In this document: in pieces, positions 46,075 through 58,618 of the stretch
Layout of the letters: each line of letters starts with the position of its first letter
Numbering within the stretch: position 1 is the first letter of the stretch
DNA from: Cylicocyclus nassatus
Lineage: Eukaryota; Nematoda; Chromadorea; Rhabditida; Strongylidae
Assembly (NCBI GenBank): GCA_958299035.1
Contig: CATQJL010000112.1
Span: 6,184,123 to 6,248,122 of the forward strand
Direction: 5' to 3'
Length of the DNA stretch: 64,000 nt
The notes under the pieces: generated by a model
Database searches by the model: none
What the model saw: only the letters and a program-made list of their open reading frames with translations
Told to the model about the DNA's origin: nothing
Translations under genes and position numbers: made by a program

Positions 46075-46705
46075 ACAGACAGACAGACAAACAGACATTC
46101 AGCTTTATATATAAGATAAAGCACAATTTTGACTAATCTATGTATACTAAGACACCATAAAAACATTACGAAGAGATCTGGTCAATACATATGTTGAGGA
46201 TGTAGATACTGGGTCAGAAAAATACAGCATGTGTTCGCAGAAATAACGCGGTAGACCGAATGGAGGCGTTCTTGTAGCCTGAGTAGGAACTGCGGACCAA
46301 TGGATCACACGCCCTTTATGCGAACAGGGCTTCTTGTCTTGTCTCGACTTATTTACTGATTTTATCGATTTTCACGTTTATAAATTTGGTCATGGTAGTT
46401 CACACATCAGTTACAGACAGTAGATAGCAATCGTATACACAGAAATACTTAGAATATCTCGAACTTGCGCACAGTTCACAGATTTCAAATGTAGATTCAG
46501 TCAACTTGTACACCGCTTATAAAATTAGATTACAAAAAGAACTTGATCACCTGCGCCTTTTTGAAATTATGAAATTCAACACTCAAGTAAAATACAAATA
46601 CTCAGAGACCCAAAAGTTTAGAAACATTAGAAGTCTGTTCAAACGGTTGATAATTAGCTGACATTGATCTCGTATCTTTTGACCCCCCTCCTCGCAGACT
46701 TTTTT
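46075..46705. repeat. Direct duplicate of 620 bp, copy 2
   Basis: Second copy of the block at 42.4-43.1 kb, same orientation, ending 34 bp before the assembly gap. Confidence 0.75.
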
Positions 46706-46738
46706 GAACATTTTCTACTTTTTATCTCTTTGATGTCA

Positions 46739-46761
46739 NNNNNNNNNNNNNNNNNNNNNNN
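46739..46761. other. Assembly gap (23 N)
   Basis: Run of N. The true distance between its flanks is unknown. Confidence 0.99.
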
Positions 46762-46776
46762 CCATAAGAAAACATA

Positions 46777-47456
46777 CAGGGTGTCCCAAAAAAATGTGCC
46801 TACTGTTTGATTGTCAATAACTCTTTTGTAATGAAGTTTTTCGAGAAGCTTTAGGTACCGTTTTGTAGAGCGAGCTTAAACTTAGATTTACAGTATGGGA
46901 GCGAATCATCTGTCGCCCTTTATTACTGTAGGATTACGGTACGAACTTCGACAAGGATTTTAGGTCATTGGAGGCTGTATTTTGCCTCGGAACAAGACCA
47001 AACAAGCCGGAAACTCTTACACTAAGGTAATGGGAGCCGCTGGTTTCGAATTTGAAATTCTCATTTTACTATGATGCTTCTTTCCTAAGTTATTCCCGGT
47101 AAATCGTAGTAAATCAATTTCCGGCATTTGTCAGAAAGGTAATTACACCCTCAAAAAAGCTGAAAACACTCGTAAAAAGTTGTTAAGTGGAATCAGCATG
47201 CGCGAAAACCCTAGTACACGATTTTTCAGATTTTTTGAAAAAAATTTTGTTTGGTGGTATATTTCACAATGGTTCCATATGCTGGAAGTTCTTACCGTAG
47301 CCCTACAGTAATGAAGAGCGATCGATGATTCGCTCCATACTGTAAATCTAAGTTCAGCTTCGCTCTACAATACGGTACCTGAAGCTTCTCGAAGCACTTC
47401 ATTACAAGAGAGTTATTTACAATCAAACAGTAGGCACATTTTTTTGGGACACCCTG
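46777..47456. mobile_element. CAGGGTGTCCC mariner-like palindromic element
   Basis: Same ends and length as the copy at 32.0 kb, TA on both sides, 680 bp; the two copies are highly similar along their length. No transposase. Confidence 0.75.
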
Positions 47457-47684
47457 TACATAATTGAGCCGGTTTGGAATGCCAAGCTCAAACCTGCATC
47501 CATTATTTGCTGAGCGCTTTTCTAGAAGAGGTTTTGACTATACTGCATGCAAAAAATTGCAATCATGTGACCGTTTGCGCACAAATATTATACTCAATTT
47601 ACTAGCCCGAAATCAGCAGCACCTTCCTGTTTTGTGTTGAACGTGTTCAGAGCGCAATTTGCCGTTGAAAATCTTTATCTCAGA

Positions 47685-47725
47685 AGCTCAAAATTGCACT
47701 CACTAAGTGAGTGCAATTTTGAGCT
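47685..47725. repeat. Perfect 41-bp palindrome
   Basis: Two 20-bp arms (AGCTCAAAATTGCACTCACT and its exact complement) around a single A. Confidence 0.95.
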
Positions 47726-47792
47726 CAAAGGAAATGTCTCACCAAAATTGGGGTAGTGCGGTTCTTCACATATTTCGTTAGAGAACCCTTAA

Positions 47793-48551
47793 AGGCAGTG
47801 TCCGGGCAAGATGGGGGTTTTGAGATTTCTCTGCCATGTGAGACTGGCCCCCCTGAGACACAACATCGCGCAACTGCGAGCATAAAACGTTCGACCTAAA
47901 GCAAGAAAAACAATTGCTAAGTGGGGAAACTTACGCCTCGGGGCGGGGTCCTCCGAGCTGTTTGAATTCCTGCCAGACGGCAGAGTACGTATGCCGCCAC
48001 AGTTAAAAACCGTGCGCTCTTTGCAACTCTGCGTCTTAGCCTGGCGGGGATCCTCAAATTTCGAAATGTAAGGGCTTGGAAAATGCATGTTCTCGCCGTT
48101 TTCGTGCTTTCTGATATGGATTTTCGGATTCAGCGTTGCGGATAACCCCAGATAAGTTGATTTTTCAAAAGTCGAGTTTCTGCCCGGACACTGCCTTTAA
48201 ACAGGCGACCGCCTCAAGTCCGACTCGATCCCGGCCTTTCTACACCGAAAAATTTGCCCTCAATTTAGCCCGCAAAGCGCGATTTGGCCCGCACGGCCGA
48301 CGCTCCCCGTTTCTTCCTTACGCGCTTCAACATGTCCTTCCACTTGGCGTTCACTTCCATAGTGTCGCTGCCACTGTGGCGAAGTCTAGGCTATGAAGGC
48401 GCAACTCTTCCGCGTGGCTTCCACGGGGCTTCCGAAAAACGGGGTCTTGGTGCATGTCATGCGATTTTAGACCCGCACTGAGTTGAACAGGGCCGAAAAG
48501 GCTTGCAGTGTGCGAAAATCTCGACAATCAAATTTTGATGAGACACTGCCT
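47793..48551. mobile_element. TTAA-flanked element or pair of elements
   Basis: AGGCAGTGTCCGGGCA after TTAA at 47,789; its inverted form before TTAA at 48,197; and a third, weaker inverted end (ACACTGCCT) before TTAA at 48,552. A 404-bp element, a 759-bp element, or two abutting elements would all fit. The TTAA flanks suggest a piggyBac-like mechanism; the ends are not the usual CCC. The long minus frame across it is a by-product. Confidence 0.5.
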
Positions 48552-48559
48552 TTAACATG

Positions 48560-49066
48560 CCACCGATATCAATCACTAGCTGCGGTTCCCGGTCCCGCCC
48601 GGGCCGAGAGTCCAGAATGGTCCAGCATAGGGTGTGCTTCAAGATGTATACTTACCAGTCCTCCACTTTCTTCAGTTCATATCTTATGTTCTCTCCTGCT
48701 TCACCTCCATGTCAATTTTAGCGCTCGTGTAGTATCCGTGGTGAATAGCTTTCTTTCTTGACCGGCTCGCTTCATGACACCGCATGCTCCTCACCGCAAA
48801 ATGTAAATGATCTCTACCACCCCTTACTACTTAAGTTGGAGAAATGAATGGTATAGCCTTCATTTTCCTAGATCTTAGTAAACAAAATCAATAAATCGAT
48901 AGAAGGACTCAGCGAATTGTCGAAAAAAGTAGCCTATCTGATGCGCCGTGTCTCATTTATAGGGAAACAAAATTCAGCCTCTTTGGTTCACATACAAAGG
49001 AGTCTATAAGCCACAAACATCCTAACAAACACGGTACAGTGTTTGAGTTTTATATATATATAGATA
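48560..49066. other. No gene seen
   Basis: Mixed sequence ending in a short TA run (TATATATATATA) before the next element. Confidence 0.35.
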
Positions 49067-50652
49067 CAGTGACTGCCAAAAAGCTTCGGACAAGCCGCCT
49101 TCCTTTTTTCATCGCCCATTTTCGGATGGAAAGCAAAAATGGAAAAGTGATTGGATAGCATGAGGTGATAGAGCTCTTTAAAAACTACAACATACACATT
49201 GCGCTTTTTGGAAAGTATGTATTCTTAAAATTTTAGAAGTCTTTTTCTAAAAAAATCCGAAGATAGCCGCGTCACAATGTCGCGGACAATAATTCTTCGA
49301 ACGCGAAATTTCATTCAGGCCTTTGTTTGGAGCAAAAACAGAAATTTTCCTGATAATAAGCGTACTATATTATAGAGCTCATCGAGGACAATAGTCAGGT
49401 AGTGGTTACTATTTATTTTGCTTTTTTTCAAAAAATAACTTCTAATAACCAGTTTAAAGCCAAATTTCTCTCAACAAAGCTGTTCGGATAAAATGAATGC
49501 TCTTTGCCATCCTTTGTACATCGGACTTGTGCTGGTGAGTTTCTTTGCTGAAAATGGTTCTTGACAGTGCGTGCATATGACCCCATCTGTACCTCACACC
49601 GACTTGCACCGCTTTGATTTGTAGCTCGGCCAGCAGTCATTCTACGAGCCTGCAAGTAGGCTCATTCGAAAGAGCGTGACTTCCTCGACACGAAGGTGTG
49701 CAGACTAGTTGAGTTTGAGGAATCCCGGAAATTTTGCGGAAGGGGTGAAAAAGCGCAGCCTTAGAGGTGATTGAAGGGACTGGATCGAAGGGTCTTATCA
49801 ACACCAGAACAGTCTCGAAGCTTCGAAATGGATCTATTACAAGAAAATTGACAGTTTCGAACACTTGGGATGAAACTGGTAGCGAAAGGGGTTCCGTTCA
49901 ACTTTAGCTAAAAATTAGCCTACCACTGAAGCTGCGCTTTCTCACCCCAACCGTAAAATTTCCGGAATTCTTCAAAGAACTAGTTTGCATACCTTCGTGT
50001 CGAGAAAGTCACGCTTTTTTGAATGAGCCTACTTGCAGTCTCGTAGATTGTCTGCCGGTCGAGCTACAAGCCTGCAAAGCGGGCAAGCCAGTGGTGAGGT
50101 GTAGGTGGGAGTGTGCACGCACTATCAAGGGCCGTTTTCAGCAAGAAAATCTACCAACACACTTCCAATGCATAGAGAACGGCAAAGAGCATTCATTTTA
50201 TCCGAACAGCTCTGTTGGAATCTCTTGAATAGGTTTCCATGTGAAGAAATGGCTTTGAGCTAGTTACTAGAAGTTATAAAAAAGGAAAGTAAAATTTAAG
50301 CTTGGTTTTTAGTAACCACTACTTGACTATTGTCCTCGATGAGCTCTAGAATATAGTATGCTTATCTATCAGGAAAACTGTTTTTGCTTCAAAAAAAGCC
50401 TAAAAGGAAATTTCCGCCTTCGAAGAATTATTGTCCGCGACATTGTGACGCTGCTATCTTCGCACTTACTTAGAAATTTTTTTGAAAAATTCTTGGAACA
50501 CATGTTTTTTAGAAAGCGCAACGTGTGGTTGTAGCTTTTGAAGAGCTCTATCACCTCATGTTATCCAATCATTTTTTCATTTCTCTTTTTCATCCGAAAA
50601 TGAGCGATGAAAAAAGGAAAGAGGCTTGTCGGCAACTCAATGGTGGTCACTG
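49067..50652. mobile_element. Tc1-like foldback element, 1.59 kb
   Basis: Ends CAGTGACTGCCAAAAAGC and its diverged partner (GGTGGTCACTG) between TA. CAGTG...CCAAA is the Tc1 type of end. The two halves are inverted copies over nearly 700 bp each (for example CTCTTTAAAAACTACAAC and GTTGTAGCTTTTGAAGAG). No transposase motif found. Confidence 0.7.
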
Positions 50653-50710
50653 TATTATGTCTTGGCACAAATGAATGCACTATCTCCTCATCATGAATAA
50701 ATGATAGATT

Positions 50711-51530
50711 GTGCATTGCAAGTGTCTATCTACTCTACTTCAAAATCTGATCTCAGGCCGCGCTTTATGTCGTCTTAACTATATTCCAGGCCAACGCAAC
50801 ATGTTGTTTTACATATTCGCTCATTTAGAAGCATGGATCGAATACCGTTTCCCGTATGTATGTAATGAAAGAGGTCGTTCTAAAAAAGTCAGAGGAACCT
50901 ATCCATATGCAAGTGTTAAGCTTACTGTTCGTGAATCTGAGGCTGCATGGAAATCTTTAGAAATATGCAGAGCACAATTCATTATCGCTGGTGTGCAAGG
51001 CGTTATCGCCAGTTTCTACATATACGACCCAACCAACTTCTTCTACCAAAAACTCAACTCTCCCACGATGGTCTCAAGAAAACTTGCACCATCTCTCTGT
51101 GTCTTCTGCTCTGAAACGGAGAATCAAGACACCCGTCATGCGGGAAGATGCCCGTGATAACTCTACCCTGCCTCAAAGACAGTTCAACGACAATACCGCG
51201 TCCTTGCCCTCAATAAAGAAGCAGGTGGAAAATCCTGGGCGGACAGAATCTGTAGTAGGTCACAGCTACTTGCTTCTGCAGAAGAGGAGGCAGAGCCTTT
51301 CACCAAGCGTCCCTAGGGGCACTGAAGATACATCCTGCCAAAAGTTCAGTCTTCCAACCCTGCCGCACACCTTCGATTTGCATACTTTCCTAATTCCTCA
51401 ATCAAAAGCGTTAGTGCTCATCACCTTGTGCCTAGCGCCTTTCAGCCCACCACCTTCAAGTGTCAGCGACTTTCTCCATGGCCGCCACATGGTCGGAATT
51501 GTAGCCAGAATGAATTTGAATTAAGTTAAA
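50711..51530 (+). pseudogene. Possible decayed retroelement gag remnant
   Basis: An open frame of about 148 codons ends in CVFCSETENQDTRHAGRCP, a C-x2-C...H...C pattern like the first knuckle of BEL/Pao-type gag proteins. In another frame VLALNK and WADR follow, again reminiscent of that region. The match is by eye, short and across frames; it may be chance. Confidence 0.2.
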
Positions 51531-51696
51531 CGTACACATGTTCTATGTATTTTGTATTGTACATGATCTTTGCTGTATATCACCTCTTTGTAGATCTTTC
51601 TTCTTGATTAGTTACATTTGACAAATGAAAATTGGACAAAACTTGCTATACGCGCACTCTAAATATGAAGTCGTAGTCACAAACACACTTGAAACT

Positions 51697-51949
51697 CAGA
51701 TTGGATTCTTCGCGAAACAAAACGTCCCTAAGGAAGACCGCCAGCGAGATGGGCAGACGTTTTCGTGGAACGGATAGACCAGCTGAGAAATCAGCTGGAT
51801 AAGCTTCTCGCACCTGAAACTCGTGGACGCAGGTACTGCGACAACAATCAAGATCGTGGATCTCCGAAGCGAGGGACAGGAATCATCGGAAACTTCTGTG
51901 CTGGGGTTCGCACGCTCCGTGAAGACGGGCCATCTAAGAATTCAAGTAA
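51697..51949 (+). mobile_element. 5'-truncated RTE 3' end
   Basis: Matches 37,180-37,432 of the full RTE element (TCGCGAA..AAACGTCC, GGAAGACC.CC.ACGAGATGGGCAGACG, GACGGGCCATCTAAG). Only the last 250 bp are present, as expected of incomplete target-primed reverse transcription. Confidence 0.8.
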
Positions 51950-51954
51950 TGACA

Positions 51955-53510
51955 AACGCGATCCTGCGCATGAGCACATTGTCAGGAACTTTAGCCATCT
52001 CAAGGCATAGATGCAGAAATAAGCATACAGAAAAGGAGTGTTATGCAACGAATGTATGGTGAACAAATATCAGGTGTCAAAAAATATATTGCCCTTATGA
52101 TAATGTGCTTGAAGAAATAACTTACGTCAATCCACAGACAAATGGGTATCTGTTGGAAGAGTGCTAACACCGAATGAGAGAAAAGATTATGATACTGCCT
52201 GCGCTTTAAAGCGCTTAATCCTTGTAAAACTTTGTCAGAACGAGCTCAGTATTTATAAACACACTTGCCTTTATCAATGTGGACAATGAAAAGGTAAGTA
52301 CTCTGAAGTTGTGTAAAATGACGAAATTTCACCGGAGTATCTCAGTACGTCTATCTTTGGATGCTTCTGCACCTTCAATACGTGAACAGTATAAAGCATG
52401 CACAGATATTCGCTGGCAAAATAAAGTCAAGGGGTGAGAGAACTGGAATTTCACTTCGCTTAGGTTTCAAGGTCAGCGCAAAATGTCAGCTTAAACCCTA
52501 GTTATTATCGAGCTGTAAAATTCTTCAAAAGCAGGAATGGGAGCAAGGATGTATTCTAGATAACATAGGTAACATGAATAGACTAGACACATGTAAAACA
52601 TATTGGAAATATCTGTGACATAGAAATGCATACTGACAATTTTTGATTGCCGGTTACTAGATTAGCATCTATGTCAGCGTACCCTCGAACTGTGAGTAAA
52701 AAACGAATATATTTTCTCACTTGCGGCGAGTAAAACAGTATGGGGTATATTCATGGGGGAGCTCAGAAAGAGAATACAGGAAAATCTTTATCCACCTTGA
52801 AAAAGTGGTATAGACATGTAAAACAATAAACACATTTCAAAATCACAAGCCAAAAGAAGCCAGAATAGTTTCAAAAAACATTGTGCTTCATTGCAATCAA
52901 GTATCTAAAGGTCTCAACGTTGTCATTGATAATAAAATTAACAAGCTTCGTTCCACAAGTTTGCCTGTATATCATTCCCCTATCGGTGGGCAAGCCTAGA
53001 TTGTCCATGCACCATCTGCTCGACCCTTGATAATGCACTTGGCGACGCTTTTTGAGTTTGGACCACATTTCATGTGGCTTAGCCTCATTCTACAAAACAC
53101 TATCACAGGAGTTGGTATGCAGCCTATGCCAAGTTGGCTGTTTTAAAGAGGCTGAATGCTGGGTTCCAAAATTATCTATGTCGCCAAATCGCTATTCGTC
53201 TTCTTCGCTGTATAGGACCCGTTAAAGTCATAATTGGTTACAGCAAAATTGGTATGAGAACGGGCAGGCTTGCTAGTGCACCTCTACATCGTAGTAGGCA
53301 TAGCATTATGTAGGCGCAGTTACAATCACACGTACCACGGATGGACGCCTAGCTCCTGCAATATGTTGAACTCATCCTCTGCCGTCTAGAACTGGCTTAT
53401 TCGTTCGAATGTTTCTCAGAAGTAGATCACTGGATATTTGTTAACTCGATAAAGTCTCATAGTAATATATACCCTACACGAGCAAAGATGCACCCTTTTC
53501 TTTTTTTCAA
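51955..53510. other. No gene seen
   Basis: AT-rich, short frames only, no inverted repeats noticed. Confidence 0.35.
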
Positions 53511-53514
53511 GCAA

Positions 53515-54775
53515 GCAGCTCGCTTACAATCAATACATAGAGCCATGTACTCTGTAACCTTCACTTTGATCAATATAAAAAACACAATCTTCACTAAACA
53601 AACACAAGTCGCCCGCGGCTTCGCTCTGGATGTTAAGATCATAATTATATCGGGACGGATGTGAGGTTATGTAGCGAGTAATATTTCAGGAAAAAAACCT
53701 GACAAAACCCAAACACTGCGTTTTTATATAGTTTGTGTGAAAACGAGATTTTTGTGTGAATCTCCTCAGATTTTAGGACAACATTTCTCAACTGACGTCT
53801 TTTTAGGCTGTGACTGAATTTCCAAAATGCACGAAAGCTATTGGAACTCAATAAAAACAAGAAACTGTGCCCAACTCTTGCTGAGAGAGTCGCGCACCAA
53901 ATGCTGGTTTATCTCGTTATGGAGTTATTCTCGCGACATTGAGAGTGCTTCTAGTCGTGTCGTGATGATCAGAATGATATAAAATATCAAAGATTTTTGT
54001 GAAGACCTCGTGAAGATCCACGTCCAGAGCCAAATGCACCTTTGGCTCTGGTCTTTCTCCCCTGCTCGTCTGCGTCCCCGCGCGTTGCGCGCCACCCGCT
54101 ATCCCGAGACCGGGGCACGGGGCATTTGGCTCCGGTACCCTTTTTCTCGTTGTTCTAAACTCAATTCTAGCAATCTTTATATCATATCAAAGCACTGTCC
54201 TCTACTTTCACGCTCAACGTTGCAAAACCCCATTTTTTTGACTTGAACGAGAAATCTGTCAAAAACAGCGTTTTCGAAAATCTCTTGTTTTTCCTTGCTT
54301 TAATTCTTTCTAAGCGGTTTTTTCGCGCATTCGATAGAACTTGCTTTTCTTCATAATGTAGACAACGTCGCGGGGTTAACTTCTTCGATTGTGGTGAAAT
54401 ATCCGGCAAAAGGCTGCAAGAAGTACAATTTTGTTCATAGGCGTTCATTGAAATCAGTAAGCAACGGTTTTTAAGACCTTCTCATGCCAGCTTTGGGCGT
54501 CTTGCTTAGGATTATGAGAATAAGCTGACGATATCAGAAATGAAACTACGAGAAGGGGTTCAAAATTTAAAGGACGCATCAAAAACTAGATTGTCTTTGA
54601 CGTGCATTCAAAATTTCTTCTTTTGCTATTTTGCATCTTTTTTCTTTATTCTCTTCTTCTCTCATTTCCTCTTTCCTAAAACCTTCATTTTCAATGGGGG
54701 GGGGGGGGGGTGGGGAGGAAGGAGTATATTCAAACAACCTTCACTTTTGACGTCCTATGTCTATACTATCAAAGG
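53515..54775. repeat. 1.3 kb dispersed repeat, copy 2
   Basis: Second copy of the repeat at 3.2-4.55 kb with the same landmarks. Carries a poly-G run of 17 bases near 54,700. Ends CTATCAAAG without the minisatellite that follows copy 1. Confidence 0.6.
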
Positions 54776-54789
54776 TACGCTTTTAGATC

Positions 54790-56690
54790 AGGTGCAGCAC
54801 GGTAGGGGGTCCTCTGCTCGAAAAATCTGGTGTGCAGGCTGGAGTTTAGTAAAAAAGAATTGGGTGCGTTCTTGTACTAGTGAAATTAGAGTAGTTTTCA
54901 GGTATAGAATTGGAATTTTTTTCACGAAGTTTATCGCTTTTTTCAATCAGCTATTGGGTCTTGCTTCACATGATCAAGTGTAATTTCTGATGTTTTTATA
55001 AATGCTCCACATCCAGTAAATATATTTCATACAAATATCCCGAAAATCTGCTATAATGCTGACCCTCGCTCGAAACCTTTTCGCCTCTCTTGGCGGGTAC
55101 AAATACCGATGATATATTTAGACTTCTCCTCCATAATGTAAGCTTCTGAAGCAGTTCCGAACTCAATGTAAACCTTCATAGGTGAAGAAGGTCGATCTAT
55201 ATACCTGTTATATTTGTTTATCTCTAGATAAATAATGCAGAAACATTGTAAATATGTGTGTGCTATGTATGCTCCTTATAATCTTCATTGTAAGTGAGCT
55301 CAAGGCATATTTATGTTTTCGACATCGACGGTTATCGTAGGCGACTTTTCGCAGCGTTATAAGAATTCTTTAATGATTTATAGGTTTGTTTACTTACATC
55401 TGCGGGTAAAAGCTTATCCCATCAGCCAAATATTTTCTTTATGTCAAATTAGCACAGGCGAAAGCTCATTTTGTACTCAGTGTCAGGAGGATGCGATGAA
55501 TCAAAACTCTTGAGAGGCGAGCTTCTGCATAAGGGGAAGGAGGCGGGGGGAAACTCGTTGTGCAGTATCCCGCGCAGGAAGGCAAGAAAGCATAGCATCT
55601 AGTGATGAGAAGAAAAAGTATCCCAATGGAGCAGAAGAAAGGAGGTTCTCGGCACGCCAATAAAGAATCTGTACTCTTTCCAGAGAACAATGACCCAAGC
55701 GAGATCGCGGATGCCAATTAATTGGATATAATGACAGCTTTGTCCAATATGCGGCTTTTGCAGGCAACTCCCAAAATCTGGTATGCGAAGCTTTTACATG
55801 GAAATTGATTGTGGGGCCCTGAATAAGGCAATACTCAAACGGTATCATAAATAATGACTCATTTAGGGTTCCATGCAAGCCTCACGTATCAAATGTGCGT
55901 GGACGCTGCCTGCAATTCACCTGCATGATGAATGTAGTGCAAGCGGAATCAAAATATTTTGGGTCAAACTTCATGAAGGCAGAGTCGCTTTCCGAGGAGA
56001 GATACCAGTCTCATCTTCTCAATACATCTATTGCAAAAGTATGTATAGTGGGTGCCATTCCAGGGCCCAGCAGAGGTGGCATATGAAAGATTCAAAAACG
56101 AGTTCCTTCTTGACAATGTGGAAAATTACGAGATGCCTTTTGTAGTGTTTGTAGAAGCTATATGCTACGAAAAAAAGTGAATTGAAGTGAAGAAAAGACA
56201 AGATTAAACACTGAAAAGCGAAATGCGAAAAAAAGGCTGTTTTTATATTACCATGGACCATAAGAAAGCGTAGAGGACGAAACTTGGGTCAAGGTGAGCT
56301 CTCATAGGTAGAGCTTGATCTAAGAAATATATTTATGTAACAAAAATTTTGGGAAATTATGTGGATGGTGGGGAATTGTGAAGAATATGATTTTGTCTGT
56401 TCCGCGCAACTCAGGGTGCTCCCAGGTTGCGCGGGGGCAACCTAAAATCGAAAAACGCTAACAACTCCTCTCGTGCACATAATTTTTTCATAAATTTCCG
56501 TTTTTTGCTTTTGGCCATCGCCGCGGATGTACACACCAAATTTGGTGGCTCAGCATTGCTTACTCGTTGTAAACAAACCGATCGTTTATATTTTTGTACG
56601 TAAAGAACGTGTTTTGACACATGAAATCGTGACACATGCTTACCTGTCATGTTTGTAACGGGTTAGTTTACCTGTAACTGGTAAAATTAT
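54790..56690. other. No gene recognised
   Basis: A 125-codon minus frame near 55.5-55.9 kb and short plus frames around 55.9-56.1 kb have no recognisable domain or splice support. At 56,400-56,640 a block (TAATTTTTTCATAAATTT, TACACACCAAATTT, TTGTAAACAAACC) resembles the inside of the CAGGGCTC element family. Confidence 0.3.
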
Positions 56691-56692
56691 GT

Positions 56693-56905
56693 TAGACTAG
56701 CTGGCTTACCCGGCTCCACCCGGCCCTATCAAAACACTGTGATAAAGCTCTCATCCGTACCCCTGTACAACTTCCCCTGCGCCCACGTCTACATGCCAAT
56801 TCACTATTCCTCCTTAAGTAATCAGCATGCTCGATTACCCCCCCCCCCCCTCCCGTGCCAACTCCCAGCCCCGTAGCTCAAACTTTGCAAAAAAATCGGC
56901 CTCAT
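56693..56905. repeat. Fragment of the GGGGCTGGGAGTT dispersed repeat
   Basis: CTAGCTGGCTTACCCGGCTC, then a poly-C run and the inverted AACTCCCAGCCCCGTAGCTC block. Confidence 0.6.
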
Positions 56906-57868
56906 TTCGTACTCAGTTGCATTTTGGAATATCTTGTTTTCCATATTTCACGCGATATGAGCAGCATGGCACATTGAAACTTCTTTTCTTCCAAATCGGT
57001 GATGGAAAAGATAGTGCGGCTTTGCGCGACTGGATTGAATTTAACACTTTGATTATGTGAAAATTGTGAGATTAGAAGACTTGAGATCGTTGCACACTTT
57101 GTTTAACATGTACCTGTTTCTCCTCTAATCTCTAGTAAGAAACTAACCAAATGGGGTAAAGAACAAGTAACATTTTCAGATCATACTTGTACAAAGCGTG
57201 CTCGAGTCTCCTCAGCTCGGAATAAATGATAATATTTTGCTAAGCATGACAAAACTGCGATACAACGTCCCTGCTCAAGTATTCTTCATCCGAATAGCAC
57301 CACCATCTAAAATGTCTAGTAATCAATACAAGTGTGGAATATAAAGCATAGCGAGAAATTAGAAGGTAAACACGGGATGAATCAACGTCATGAGTCTAAG
57401 AACAAGGCTAGCTTTCGCGTTCGAGTGCAAACTCCTTCTCGCGTCGCGCGCGCGCTGACTCATCCCCTGGGTATGTCCTATATCTTTTTCTTAGTTTCCA
57501 GACTAAAATCAACGTTTTTCGAAAACTGTTGCTCGGAATAGGCTGAAAATCTACAGTTGTACTTATACAAGCTTGTAGTGTAGAACTGTATATGTGAGAG
57601 CTGCTCAGCGGTGCTTTGATATCACGAAAATTTTCGTTTCCTCACTTTCTAGTCAAGGAAAAAATACAGCAACTGTAAATATGGATGTCTAATATCGAAA
57701 GTATTGATGTGCGAGTGGGAGGTCTGTAGAAATTATTAGGACGAAGATTCGATTTTTCGATTTTTGAGCATTTGGAAATCTGTAGCTTTTGAGTTCAAAC
57801 TTTCCGTGGATCAAACTTGGCGCGAAATCATGAGCGCCAGCTTATAGAGATTGCTTTGGTCTATCAAC
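56906..57868. other. No gene seen
   Basis: AT-rich sequence up to the Penelope-like cluster. Only short frames. Confidence 0.3.
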
Positions 57869-57982
57869 ATTACCTCTTACCAAATGGTCCAACTTCGGCT
57901 GTTCAATAATCTTGGAATTGTAGTAGATATTGCTGTGTCGTCTCTTTGAGCAGCAACCAAGATGTTATAACTTTTATTCAAC

Positions 57983-58020
57983 CGGCCAACGTTTCGGCTT
58001 TTTCGCCTTCGTCAGAGCCT
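57983..58020 (-). ncRNA. Hammerhead-like ribozyme motif, PLE copy 1
   Basis: On the minus strand: GGCT, CTGACGA, a GGC/GCC hairpin, GAAAC-GTT, then GGCC. Helix I (GGCU with GGCC), helix II and a two-pair helix III (A-U, C-G) can be drawn. One extra A stands before helix II. Followed by the polyadenylation-like TTGAATAAA. Confidence 0.5.
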
Positions 58021-58230
58021 GGAAAGTCGAATGTATAAGTGACGCATCCACTCAGACGCCAACATCAAAGCTCAAGATATCATTCAATCCGTGAACAGTA
58101 CGAAAGCCAAGGTAGATTAACGGACCGCCAGAACTCACCTTAGATGACACAACAGGAGGCGCATTGACCACCGAATGTGGGAAATGTACCTCCACCTCTT
58201 TTTATAGCAGCCGTGTGATCTGGCCTCATA

Positions 58231-58580
58231 TCAAAACCTACAGAGGGATTGATATGGCGCGAGTTCATTAGTTACCGCTAGGCACTCTTCCTTCCGGTTC
58301 ATTTTTGGACACTTGGCGTTTATCCAGAAGGCCTCCAAAGTTTTGCGCACCAGCAGTTCGGGCTCGTAGGTCAGTATCTTGACTCCAATTTGTACCTCGG
58401 CACTTTCATGCTGCACGATGCGATGACTACCTAAGGGTGTTGATGGTTTTAACTTATGCAACCCGTCCAGGTGTTCCTTAATGCGTGAGCAGAGGGGGCG
58501 GCCCGTTTCTCCTATGTATGTCTCATCACATGATAAGCATGTGATGAGAGACACTACTCCCGCATACAGTCGCCCTCCTT
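58231..58580 (-). pseudogene. PLE GIY-YIG endonuclease domain, copy 1
   Basis: SLITCLSCDETYIGETGRPL then SRIKEHLDG, TPLGSHRIVQH and LVRKTLEAFWINAKCPKMNR: the GIY-YIG nuclease fused to PLE reverse transcriptases. The first Tyr of the GIY element is Ser here (VVSLI; Tyr in copy 2) and four bases (ATTT) are missing just upstream, so the domain is cut off from the RT. Confidence 0.8.
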
Positions 58581-58618
58581 ACCGTATGGACAAATTACAC
58601 AGTTAAGCGTCAAGCATC

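Noticed and set aside
42480..46705. LTR retrotransposon bounded by the 620-bp direct repeats
   Set aside because: Repeats do not start TG/end CA, no primer site or ORF lies between, and both begin inside a dispersed repeat tail.
47789..48396. Minus 99-codon and plus 86-codon frames
   Set aside because: They run through the TTAA-flanked element and mirror each other across its inverted ends.
55501..55878. 125-codon minus-strand frame
   Set aside because: No signal peptide, domain, homologous copy or splice support; plausible by chance.
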